From NCBI GenBank assembly GCA_025201765.1, contig MU623362.1:248001-312000 (forward strand): 64,000 nt of DNA, given 5' to 3'. A program made the position numbers and the translations under genes. The notes beneath the pieces were generated by a model. It made no database searches and was not told where the DNA came from. It worked only from the letters and a program-made list of their open reading frames with translations. The stretch is from Daldinia sp. FL1419 (lineage: Eukaryota; Ascomycota; Sordariomycetes; Xylariales; Hypoxylaceae). Below, piece after piece: positions 1-11,844 of the stretch (within the stretch, counting starts at the first letter, position 1; each line of letters begins with the position of its first letter).

Positions 1-3000
1 TCGATGGACATCCTGTCTGACATGACAATCTCGAATACAGGAGACGTTATTATAAACAAATAAAATATTTAATATAGGCGATGGTTGTATGTCTTCCCTA
101 GGAGGCTTGCCTAGTATAAGTGATTTGTGGCGTAAGTAGAGGAATATTGCCTAGTACGTGTGGCCCTTAGATATCGCTGAACTTGGGGATAAAAAAAGTA
201 AAATAGGGTCGTCCGTCCGGTAGTGAAGCGCGCGCATGCAGCGCTAATCAGTACATAATCTGGGGAAACGGGATCCGACAGATGGGGACAAGAATCTTTG
301 GCAAGATCGAGAAATAAGGATGATCCAGGCGGCGCCAGGGGAAACAGTCAGGTAGAGTAACAATGGAGATACACAAGAGACAACGAGTAGTATAGAGGGG
401 TGACAAGTTGTGGTGAAGTAAAGGTAAGGAGAAAATATTGCTTTGGTTTTATGTAATTGAAATCGGTAGGCAACTTCGGGTTGGCTGACTTAGGGTGGCT
501 TGCCGGATTTTTAGAGGGTCCTTTTTCAGCTTTAGATGGCCCGGATGGCAAGAGGCACCAAATTCTCTTGGAAGGGTGTGGGAAGACTTTTTTTTTCCTT
601 TTTTTCTTCTTCTTCTTCTCTGTCTCTTCTGCTCCTTTCCCCCTTCCGGATTCCAATTGGCGGTGCGGACTCTAGTCTTACTAGTAAGTGGCTAGTCGTC
701 TGGTGATCCGCCGTGATCGATAGAGGACCTACTAACGTTATTGGGTCCAATTATCGCTGACTTTATGTTCGGTCTGCTCCCTATTCAGTCGCCGTGCGTC
801 CCACGTCAACGTTTTTCGAATTCAATGTGCTACCCACACGAATTGCCCTTGTCAAAGATCGCGAACAGGACTTTCAAATTAGTGACAAATTAGTGAGAGC
901 GTGTGTTGGATAGGGATGTTTGGGTTGCTTCTAGGAGAATTCACCCTAAGCGAATTATAGAAGGGTAAAGCTTGTACGGCCTTGTTGTGTGTTAGTCCCG
1001 GTTTAGTATAACACCAATGACACCCCAAAGTCCGCAGAGTAGCATGCAGTAAAATACTGCGGGACAGAACACAAGAGTTGAGGATAGTGTGCGCTTAGGT
1101 TAGACGAATCCACTGTATTGAGGGTCTTGAGAAAAAAAAAAAAAAAAAACCGGATGCAACTTTAGATGGGTCGTTTTAACAGTGACCCTCCGGTGGACTG
1201 CGTTGATTAAACAAGCGGCGAGGCAGGTAGTACAACAAACAATAAAGCAGGTATAAAATAGATCAGACGTGATTTCTAATTATTACCGATTCGTTGGAGA
1301 AAAAGGGAAATATGAAAATGATTCAAGTAGAGCGTCGTAAAGTTTATGTTAGGTAGGTAGGTTATGATGAGGAGTTGTTGCAGCGGATGATGCTAGCTTT
1401 TCATTTCCATCTCAAAAAGAGTGTGCTATGTAAAGGTCGGGGATCTACCCTAGTTACAAGCTTACGGCGTTTGTATGTGGTGCTAGGTACCTCTAGGCAA
1501 ATGCGCCAGTGCTCTTCTACGGAGGTACAAAGTTACGCGGTAAGGATGTGAGTGTAGAGAAGTTAGGAGCTAGGTGAGCTTGAGCTTAGCAGGTGGGCAG
1601 GTGCCCGGATGGATGCCTGTCAGTCTAAGTACCCTGTACTTAGATTTAAGTAACGGACCAATCCTTGGTACATTCGGTCAAGTCTCCTTATATGAAGGAT
1701 TTATACCGGTTGCACAGTTTTGAAACGGGAAGACAATCTCTCAAAGTACCTCTCTTCGGGGCATCATGTAAGTGTAAATCCAACCGGACAACTTCCGACT
1801 TTCGACCCGGACCGCAAGTTAATATCCGACTTATTTAATTGGTTTTGCCTACCGTAGATAAGTACATATATACTTACATGTAAATGGACCTTCTAACATG
1901 CTTCTGCTTTCTTGATCCGTTTAGTCCTCGTACTCATCTTATGGGATCCGAAGTGATTACTGGCTCCCTGTTCCCGAAAGCAGCTTCAATTTGGGGGTTC
2001 GGAATATGAGATGGATAGATGGGGTTGGGCTAGCTTGGTATGCTTAACCCTTAACGCCTCCAAGGCAGTCAAGGAACCACTCGCTAAACACTTCCCATAT
2101 CACGTAGCTGTCTTAACTAATTTAAACATAATCAAGCCATATAAAAGCCTCAGGATAAAGTATACCAAGAGTACATTGGATTCCGGAGTAGCAAGTGAGC
2201 GAGCACCCTCAACCACAAAATAACACTTATAGACTTCTTTAGAATCATGGTAAAAGACTTTACCATCTTCCCCTCATAACACTTCATCATCAGCGAGAGT
2301 TTATCATTTAGACGTGATTGTTAAATAGGGTATTGCTACTAGATGTATCAAACTTATAAAATAGTAAGGCGAGTATCACGCCTGATGCTGTCTATCATGC
2401 ATTGGACCAGCTACTAAGCCAGTCTTATAGCCAGGCCACCTAATACTTCTGAAAGTTCTCTAATCTATTGTCTTACCTGACAGCTCAGCGTCGTGTTAAA
2501 CAAGACCCACCCATCAATACATTACGCTTACAATTATTTCCCAGCCGAAAGCAGTTACCGAATGATAAAAAGATAGTCTCTCAAAAGACATCGGGGAATA
2601 ATACATAAGACCTGTAACTTAGGGAAAACGTGTTCCTTAATCGTTGCGTAATACATCTGTAGATCCGGGGAAGAGTTACGAGAGGGGGGCAGATGCTGCG
2701 AGGACGCCAATCAGGTTATAGATGACATGAATGGATCTTAGTAGTAGTGTACGTGTTAGCCACTAGTTCTTTAGCGTCTTGGAAGATATAAAAGCTGACA
2801 GTTTAGCAAATGGGCATGGCATAAACCAATATATGGGGGTCTTCGGAGACCCGTATAAAAGAGGTTGTAGGTATAGTCGGTGACCCCGGTGGAGAGGCCG
2901 AGAGCGGCGGCGGCAAATCAGCCCTATAAATTTTTCAAAAATTTGAACGTGAAAAGCTTCTTGTGTGGCTCTCTCCGCTTAGTTTTTTTTTCCTTTTTTT

Positions 3001-5849
3001 TCCAGTCACACGGGGATCAAGTTAATTGACATCTCCTTTCAGTCCCCTCACTGGTCCGTCACCGGATGGCTCACTGCTGTGTAAACCAGCCATCTGACAT
3101 CAAGCATCGAAAGAGGCTGAAAATTCAATACTTTCGTATTAGGTATACTTAACTACCTACACATGGGGTCTTGGGTACTTGAGCGGATATTATTGTCGAA
3201 CCCGTATTGTTTATGGCAAATTTTGAAACACATATTTTTTTTCGTTCCTGCTTCTACATGCATGATTATGGGAATGACTATGGGACTATCGGCTTGATCT
3301 TGCCGTCGTTCTGCATAACGTTACGACTCTCCTACGAAGCACATGGCATTACGTAGACTGTGTGGTATATCATGTATATCATTCAAAGATGGGGCATGGG
3401 GATTTTATCCCTGACTTGACTTATTGTGCTAATATGCTACCGTGTATGTTGTATGTTAGGTATATTATATATTATGCACATGATGTGTGTATTGTCCTGA
3501 GCAGCCTGGCAGTGAGTGTAGTAGTGCATGTACAGACAAACAGAGCAGGTCGGCAGATACCTTTTGGATTCAAACCCTGTAAATAGCAGCCGACCACAAA
3601 GCCGATCATTAACTTATTCTTCGTCAAACGGACCTGAAAGGTAGACAGACTGGTAGACAACGATTGGAAATGTGGGGGAATGAAGATCGATGAATCGACT
3701 GTTGCATCTCCGAGGAGTCAGGGAGTCTGCGTACAAAGTAAAAACTAGATGAAAGATGGTTGGGCTAGGTAAGTCCAGGCGAGCTTCCGACCAATCAAAG
3801 TTGTATATATGACGGCCGGTTCCGTATTAGGAATTTTTCTCAGACGACGGGATCAGGGGTGTAATGCACGTATGCACGTACTAACAGCGCTGCTACATTA
3901 CTCACAGCCCTCTAATATAACATTGATATACATAGTAATGGACCTTGAGTTTTTGGCTGTAGTTAACTATGGGTACTTGAAGTAAGTTAGGATAACTTCA
4001 ATAGTTAATAAGAAATTTCATTAGAAAAGTGTATAAAATGTAGTCTTCTTATAAATTTATTACCCTCCCAAGAGTCGGCTCAACTCCTCTCCTCCGTTCT
4101 AAGCGCAGCATCCTAAAGACAATAACTATAAAGGACCTCGTGCATTAGCTACCTATGCAGTTACATGTTGCATACATGCATGTCTTTAGGATTTCAATGT
4201 CTTTGTTGCCATTGTGTGTAACCCCAAATATTTTCCATTGGACACCCGTAGGAACGGGTCAGCCAGCCATCACAATTTCAAGGCGTCGGCTGACACCTTC
4301 TAGAAAGTTTCTAGCGCTCTTCCAGATCACCGCTTCGGTCTGCCAAGCCGCAAATTTCTTACATACCTACCTATGTAGTATCACACGCCGTGGCTATTAT
4401 ACATAGTAGTCTCATATACACGTACGTACGCACATACATATACGCATACTACATACCTACCTATGCATACTATGTATTATACATAGTTAACAGTTTAAAC
4501 CAGCCTTTGATATTAATCGCCGATTTCGCTTCGCTGTCCAGCCCTACGAAGTCTTCTAGACTGAGACATTTGCCTTTGAGGATTACTATTGATGTCTTAC
4601 TGACGTACCTCGGGGGTATCGGTGCGCACCGCTTGGTATACCCGGTATTAGATAACCTGAGACAGCCTCACTCTATAAAATTTCAACCGGAGAACGGCGC
4701 CTCGCCATTTCGGAGATCTTCGAATTTGATACAATTTGGCGTTGCAGTAATTCGCGCATTATCACATTCTGCTGTCCCTTAATAATACTAATACTGTACA
4801 TTGTATGGCACTCTTACTCCAGACCGAGTAGACTGATCAGGAAACGGGCAAGCCTTGTGAAAGTTGGAATTAGCTTCAATTTCTATCGAATTAATGTTAT
4901 CAGATCCATCCATCGCCTGGTCGGAAACCCCCACGCCTAGAAAGCTGGGTCAGAGCGGACAAGCTAGTCCTTGCACTTACGAATGCCTCCTTCTGCTACG
5001 CAGTTAGTTCGCTCATGGTACCCCCGTTCCCCCTCGTGGGGGTTATACCAAGCAACTACGGTAGCATCGTCATCATGTATGTATAAGCTGCTGCAGTATT
5101 TCGTGCATACTACATTGCTTAGAAGACCAGACGAGGCCAATTAAGGTACTCCCTGAAAATGTAAGAATGAGGGAGTGGGACGACAACTTAAGATCATTAC
5201 ATTCCGGAAAGGTTCTTTAACCCTAAAGACTTTTCTGGTAAGTAGCGCGTCTATCTACCTACGTAGCTTTAGGTGATCATGAAAACGATATACCCTCTTG
5301 AAGATGACAGCCACTAAATAATGATATTATAACCTGCCTGGTCTTTGATATTTAATATTTATATTAGCAACAGTTATATTTATATCTCAGATTCGGGTGA
5401 ATACCCCAGATTTAATATATGATCCTACGCCCTCTTAGCAAGGGTGGAAATGCTAAGGTCCTGGAGACAAGCCTCGATAGGCACAATCAATGAATATAAC
5501 CAGCTAAAACGATATCGTATACCTACCTACCTTAGCTATTATATCCTCCTCCATACTTGCACTCCGTGTATTATCCTAAGAGGGGCAATGGGGCATATTT
5601 TACGACCGGCGGAATGGGATGTGATTTATGCATATTCCCTTATGGTCCCCTCAACAAGCTATGGCCTGGAAATATTTGCAAAGCTAGGTCGGCAGTGATC
5701 ATATATTTCACTGTCAAATCCCTCCGTAGATATTTATATTCTTTCGAAGCTCATATGGCAAATTCCGGTCTTGCGAAGCTGCGTATTAACCCGCGTTGTA
5801 AATAATCACCTGAATAATCACCCCTGACGCCTTGATCCAAGCTGAGTAA
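1..5849. other. Gene-poor spacer
   Basis: I see no convincing complete gene in this stretch. It contains short homopolymers (an A18 run at 1132-1149), a small hairpin near 2834-2850 (GGGTCT/AGACCC stem), a palindrome GGTGCGCACC near 4620, and TACCTACC-type tracts near 4365, 4450 and 5520. Open frames here are short. The lysine-rich minus-strand frame at 348-656 is a product of a T-rich run. Two minus-strand patches at about 4240-4365 and 4680-4780 have codon-like text but no joining exons; they are listed as a finding. Confidence 0.6.
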
Positions 5850-7288
5850 TTACGAAGTGTAACCGGTGGCATCCTTTACGACACCGAAAGCGCCACCCCC
5901 TTTCCCAAACATCTCTCTTACATCAGTGATAATCTCATCCGGTCGCTCCCAGGTGGCGAAATGCCCGCCACTTTCGTGCTCTTTTTCGAAAACTACGTTA
6001 CCCAGCGTACGCACCCACGTACTAGGTTGTACTTGTATGTCCATGGGAAAGTGGCTGAAACCAAGCTTCACACCCGGAGACCACGCCCTGAGTCCCTGGT
6101 GGTCCAGCTTGTTCTTCCTGCCGTCAACATTCTGTGTCGTCTCGTAGTAGATCCTGACACTGGCGGCGGGACCCGCCGTACTGAACCAGTAGATGCTGAT
6201 CCAAGTACAGACCTCTTCATCTGTCCAGGGATATGAATCCGACCAGTCGTGAAGTTTTTCGTAGATCCATGCTAGTAGTGCTACCGGGCTATCTGCTAAG
6301 CCATACCCGAGAGTCTGCGGCTTGGTACATTGCTCTTGGTTGTATCCCCGGCCTTGTTCGTCGAACCACTTACTACGGCCTACTCCGCGCTGCTCTCGCG
6401 TGCTATATGGCAATATCGCATGCTGAAGAGCGAGGATAGGATTCGTGAAATAACTTGGAGGGTTTGCCGAGTTGAAATTGAGGTGTGTCGCTTTACAATG
6501 TTGTGGATATAAATGTGCGAGAGCCCTACTGATATGACATCCCCAGTCGCCTGTGCGACGAGTCAGTACAGCCAGACCTTATGCCACTATATATTACCTA
6601 TTCACAGAAATGAATATATCTTACCTCCTTGGGTGACGTATTCTTTATATCCCAACTTGAGCATGAGCTTATTCATCGTTTCAGCATACTGCTCCATAGC
6701 AAAACCTCGCTTCTTCGAACCCTGAGAGAACCCGAAGTTCGGCAACGATGGTGCGACGACATCGAATGCGGGGTATTCGACGCCATCACCACCTTCGGTT
6801 AAAGGTTTCAATATCTTTAGGACCTCCTGGAAGTGGCCGGGCCAGCCGTGCATGAACAACAAAGGGATTGCACCTTGAACCTTGCTACGGACGTGAATGA
6901 AGTGAATTGCTAGAGGTTCGAATCCATCGCATTGGATGTCTGTAACAAAATGCGGCACGCTGTTAAGCCCCTCTTCCGCCTTTCTCCAGTCGTACGACTC
7001 TTGCCAGTATTTTACAATCCTTTTGACATCGGCAAGAGGGGATCCCACTATATGAATAAAGTCAGCAGATATACTTCGCGGTCTGCTTTTAAGGGGCTAT
7101 ATATCGCTATAAGAACCCAAAATGGATAGAGAGCCGATGAATCAACGACTCGGAAATATAAATGAAAACTTACTATCCCACCCGGCCCCGTCAAGTTCAT
7201 CTGGGAACTTGGCTAGAGATAGCCGCGTCTTTAAATCATCCAAACGCTCATCGTCGATTGCGATGGTAAAAGGTTTGATATCTGCCAT
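5850..7288 (-). CDS. Epoxide hydrolase (EHN + alpha/beta hydrolase, microsomal type)
   Basis: Predicted 412-residue epoxide hydrolase in three exons: 7174-7288, 6625-7047 and 5850-6550. The introns (126 and 74 nt) have GTAAG donors and TAG/CAG acceptors, and the exons sum to exactly 413 codons. Residues 1 to about 110 match the EHN N-terminal region, including the GSPLADVKRIVKYW segment that typically precedes the hydrolase fold. HGWPG at residues 105-109 is the oxyanion motif. The second junction rebuilds GGDWG, with D181 as the expected nucleophile, and H376 in the GGHFA motif is the expected catalytic histidine. Enzymes of this family add water to epoxides through an ester intermediate on that aspartate. 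The substrate cannot be read from sequence; detoxification or secondary metabolism are both possible. There is no neighbouring biosynthetic cluster. The gene is divergent from the next gene, with a MITE-like element between them. Confidence 0.93.
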
Positions 7289-8780
7289 GATGGGGTATGC
7301 AACAATGAGTTGCTTTGGTGGATATTAATGAATAAACACGATTCTATTCTACGGAGAGCTGGAAATTGCCCAGTGAAGGAAGGATATGGGAGGTGTAGCC
7401 TAAGAAGTTACCATTATATTCGGCGTTGAAGCTCTGAAGCTTTATATGTCGACACGATTTTATGTAGATTACAAATGCTATAAGTCGCGATCTTGGTTCC
7501 GGGAGAATTTGTAGGGATATGATAGGTAGGGCGTACATATGACGTTGCAAAGGGCGCAAGACGAGTCTAACTACAACTCTACCCAGGCATGAATAGGGTA
7601 TAGAATTTCCCCGTTGCATGCATGATGCATACATCACCCAGACGATAGGGTAATAATCGTTGAGGGGTTGAATTGACTGGTACCTATTCATTTATACCCA
7701 GATGCTAGGCAGACCATGTAGATGGTCTAACCGTTAGAAAGACCGGGTTGCTCGCGTCTTGCCAGCATGTGAATAACCAAGGATGACCTTGAATCAACCA
7801 CCAGTAAAACTTCCATACAACAGGCAGACAAAGCGCAGCACACGTCATCCAATCATTCTGTGCCTAGAACAGCATTCAGGAACAACATACCTAGGTAACT
7901 TACCCAGGTAGCGTGGATGCGTACGAAGGTCCGGGCCAAAAGTCTTGCACATGGTCCAAGCTTGACCACCGTATGTGATCGTCTTTGTTTTTTACCCATA
8001 CTGTATGACATACCCGCTAAGCTAAGACTTTAATAGTGGCGTCTCCACTGAGCCCAGGTGGCTTGACACTAAATCCACAGCAGTATCAGCCACTATAACT
8101 TGGATAATACAGTGTAAGCCCTTTTGAATTCATACGTGCCTTGCCAAGCTCAGATGTGCAAGACTTTTGGCCCGGACCTTCGTATACCTTACATTTATAA
8201 CTGTATTCCAGAATCTCGTGGATATGGGTAGATGAACTTGTAAAGAGAGAAAAAAAAAAGGTAACTAAACGAATTAAAGTTCCATTATTGTGATTCGATA
8301 AACATGCCACATACGTAACTACCTAACCTAGGTACGTATTGATCATCGTTTTTAAGGGCACAAGAATAAGATGGAAGTTACCTATGTCATAGGTCATGTA
8401 CAATACCTGGTAGAGACCTAACCCGTTGAGTCCATCTGTTACAGGTAACAAGGTACGTACTGATTATGCGTATAAGCAGCACGTTACGATAATGCACGGG
8501 CCGCAAAGGGAATGAATCATACATCTTAATTGCATAAATTCAAACCTAATGTGGTCCGTGCGCGGTAACCGAAAACAATTTGTTGACTTTCCCCCTAAGT
8601 AAACAAATTCTGATGTCAGTTTTCCCCTTCTCTCCCCACAACTCTTTTAACTTAATCCCTTAATTAACACCATCGCATATCGGTTCCATGCCCCAGCTTG
8701 CTTGAATACCAAAGGTTTTGTTTGTGTAAATTCAAATTTATCCATCATCCAATCCATACTGAAGTTGACATCTATCCACT
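7289..8780. other. Divergent intergenic region
   Basis: This is the shared upstream region of the epoxide hydrolase (leftward) and the nuclear protein gene (rightward). Apart from the foldback element at 7922-8184 it holds TACCTAGGTA-type tracts near 7890 and 8320 and no credible open frame. Confidence 0.6.
7922..8184. mobile_element. MITE-like foldback element with 31-bp terminal inverted repeats
   Basis: The 31 bases at 7922-7952 are the exact reverse complement of 8154-8184. The similarity continues imperfectly inward (to about 7975 and 8131), and the interior also pairs in places (a TAGTGGC block near 8034 against GCCACTA near 8091). Both outer edges are TA, so the element can be read as 7924-8182 flanked by a TA duplication, as in Tc1/mariner-type MITEs. 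It has no coding capacity. No second copy is visible in this window, so its mobility is inferred from structure alone. Confidence 0.7.
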
Positions 8781-10981
8781 ATGGCGCGTCGCTCAGCTCG
8801 CATCGCGAGCGCTTCCAAGGTATGTAAACACGTAAACCTGTTACGTTTCCCACCGCTTCGGCTTCGGCTTCGCGGCGCATCGCGTCAGAGGCCCTACTTG
8901 TATACCTCCTCAGGTAGACAGCGAGGCTAACAGCAAATTAACAATAGAGGACCGACGCTTCGCCGGCGCCTCAATTGAGTGCTCTTCCTGAACTTGACGA
9001 GCGTTCTTCCATGTCAACAAAACAAACTGCTCGCAGCCTCGACACTATCGCATCTTCCCCGATGCGTCAGCCTGCTACCCCCGCTGTGGCTACTCCTGTC
9101 AAGCTACCGATGTCAGAAATGCATCCTAGCAAGGTTCACCCCACTACTGCTGCGCCTTCATCGGGTCTCAACTTGGGATTCGTCGATATTGATTACACCA
9201 AGAAACCTAACCCAGGCACCGGAGTGATCCAGTCCACTCCATCCAAAACGCCCGTGCCATCTTCGGACTTCACATTCCGTTACACCAGACCTAACCGCGG
9301 TGGCGACGAGGAACTAACACCCGCAGCTAAAAAGATAATGGAGGGACTCCGTGAAGAGGCTGCGCAGATCAAGGTTGAACTCGCTGCCAAACGTGAGCAG
9401 GAGAAGGAGGAAGAGGCCGCTAACGAAGGTCGTAAAATTCGTTCAGCCAAAGGAAAAGCCGGCCGTTTCAGTGCTGCTCACATGGCCGAGTTTAAAAAGA
9501 TGGATTCTATCGAAAACCATCCCTCGGTATTCCGTGCCACCCCCGGTCGCTTTACCCCTGTGAAGAACAGCCTCAAACGTAGCCAATCGAAGGCAAACCT
9601 CGACGAAGCCGAATCGGCGCGATCCAAGAAATCTTCTACCCGCCCAGTGCCAACCGCTCCCGAGAAGGAACAAGAGCAACCCGAGTCGCCTATCAAGCGC
9701 GTTAAACAGCGAGTTGAAGACGATGTATCCATCCTCCGCCCCGTTTCGCGGGATGGTAGCTTCATTCCTCGACCCAAGAGCAGTGGTAATGATTCGACTC
9801 GTAGCGGCATTCCTCGCTCGCATGCACTGGCCAATCTTATGACGCCGACTAAATCATCGCTTGCCCGTGCGAACAGCGTCAAGGCGCCCAGCACCACGTT
9901 AACGAAATCTATCAGCAAGCCGGATCTTAGCGGCTTTGCTAAATCTACAAGCAAGCCAGACCTCGGTAGCCTGGCTAGGTCCTCTAGTAAGAGGATCCCT
10001 AATACTCTGAAGAAATCCGTGTCCAGCAATGCTATCACGGATGACAAGCCCACTCATGTCCAGACGCCTGGTCGATTTGATAGAGTCAAGTCGATCCTAA
10101 AGAGACAGATCGGGTCCAAGTCTAAGTCTAGCATTCCTCAGCTCTCAGCATCGCCCTCAAAGACATCTCTCCAAGAGCGCATTGTTGAAGGGTTACCTCA
10201 GGTGCCGCTTACCACACCTGGACGAAAGTTGGAGCGACGTGTGAACTTCACCCCAGTAACTAAACGAGCCACTACAGCGTTGCTAGACTCCCCTTCCCCC
10301 GTCAAGTCGAGCATTCCGCGCTCGAAGGGATTGTCCCATCTTCGATTTGGTGCTCCTGCTGCTGAGAAACCTGCTGCTGAGAAGCCGGCCACTGTAAAGA
10401 CTTCTGAGGGCGATGTTACATATCCCGACCTTTCGGCCTACTGTCGAGATATTGACGAGGAAGCGGAACAGCCTGTTACTAACCAGCCTCTCGAGTCGGT
10501 CCCTGGTACTTTCACCTTCCGTAGCGACCACACAATTAACTTTGGCGCCGTCTCTCCTCAAGGATTCGGTTCCGCTGCCGGACAAGCCAGCCTCCGACAT
10601 GTTCGCAATTCTATTATGCGTACCCCCCGAATACCTGGCAGCTTCCCGGGTCAATCCGAGACGTCCCCTAACAAAGAGAACAAAGATCCCGTAGTAGGGG
10701 CTGGTATCCCTCACGGAATGTCGAACAAGAAGAGACACCGAGCAAGCTGGGACGAAGAGGAACAAGAAGAGGATGAAGGTGACAAGCGTGCGGCGAAGAA
10801 GCTGCGTAAGAGTCCGCAGGCTGCCGAAGGTTATGCCCTCGTCGCTCCCCGACTGGCGAATGAATCACCGAGCAAGAAGCTCGGTGGAACAGCCTATACC
10901 CCTAGTCCACAGAAGAAGAAGAAGGGTGGTCTCAGCCTCAGTCGTCTAAATATGCTTGCGCGACCTAAGGTTCGAAAGTAA
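8781..10981 (+). CDS. Basic, Ser/Pro-rich nuclear protein with TPGR repeats and KEN box
   Basis: Two exons are predicted, 8781-8819 (MARRSARIASASK) and 8948-10981, joined by a 128-nt intron with a GTATGT donor and a TAG acceptor. Together they give 690 residues. The second exon has no ATG near its start and a stop just upstream in frame, so the short first exon is needed. The protein is low in hydrophobic residues and rich in Lys, Arg, Ser and Pro. It has three similar blocks beginning TPGR (near 9540, 10063 and 10216), each followed by a VK.SLKR-like or RRVNFTPV basic segment. A KEN triplet sits at residues 589-591, and bipartite-like basic clusters lie near the C-terminus (KKRHR, KRAAKKLRK). 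I do not recognise the family. The layout suggests a nuclear, possibly cell-cycle-regulated chromatin or spindle protein, but that is inference. The acceptor choice for exon 2 is the least certain point. Confidence 0.82.
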
Positions 10982-11844
10982 TTGGTTTCGAATTAGGCGT
11001 TCGCCAAACCCTCTAGCATATTGATATTACGGAACGAATCACGGGATCATACAACACTAAGAAGCTCATGCTATTGCGATTATTCTTCAGGGTATCTGGA
11101 TTTAGATTGTTGACGGAAGCATGACGGCGTAATAGGGATCATCTCTAGAGTGTGAGATGCGTGTACAATAAACACAACAGCATTGTTGCACCCATTTAGG
11201 GGGAAACTAGCTAATTTCTTTTTCCTTTTTGTTTGCGTTGGCTGATTTGGCAATGCATACACCCAGGTGCCTTGGGTTGGGCGCCTAGAGGGGTTCATGG
11301 ACGGCTTTGCAAGACCACGAAAATCGGAAATTTCACGATGAATAGGTGGCTTTCTCTCCTGGAGTAATGGCGTTGGTTGGTAAATGACGACTCGAGTCGC
11401 AGGATTTGATAGGATCGATAAGTTCTAGAGTTAATGATGATTACGATGTTTGGCAATCGAAGCTGATGTTCTATGCCTTCCCCGTAGCCAAGATTCTAAG
11501 TTTCTACCAAGATTTTTGTCTTCCGTAGCTCTCCTTCCGCCACCCCTAATCACGAAGCTCCAACCCCTACGCCGTTGTCCCTCCCCCCTTTTCCCAATTT
11601 ACCGATATTACCATCTTAAATTTCACCCAGGCCCGATACCTAATACCTAAAGCAACACCATAATCATCAATAGCATTCTAATATTATAGATCTAGGTGTA
11701 AGCAAGCTATTACGATAGTTTATTAATCACGTCCGTGGTATTTTTACTCCTTTCCAACAGGGATTGCCTCGAGGCAAGATAGAACATTCTTTCCCCTTTT
11801 CCAGTATCGGTATTATACATGAGATTACTTTTTTGAACGCTACA
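10982..11844. other. Intergenic spacer
   Basis: This spacer lies between two rightward genes. It is T/C-rich in its last 300 bases (about 11520-11640 and 11780-11810), which is common just upstream of fungal start codons. I see no gene in it. Confidence 0.6.

Noticed and set aside
348..656. Lysine-rich minus-strand frame
   Set aside because: Its lysine run is the complement of a T/C homopolymer patch; no domain, splice partners or codon bias.
6905..6925. GGTTCGAATCC-like tRNA B box
   Set aside because: It lies in an epoxide hydrolase exon (antisense to Gly-Phe-Glu codons) with no A box or cloverleaf around it.
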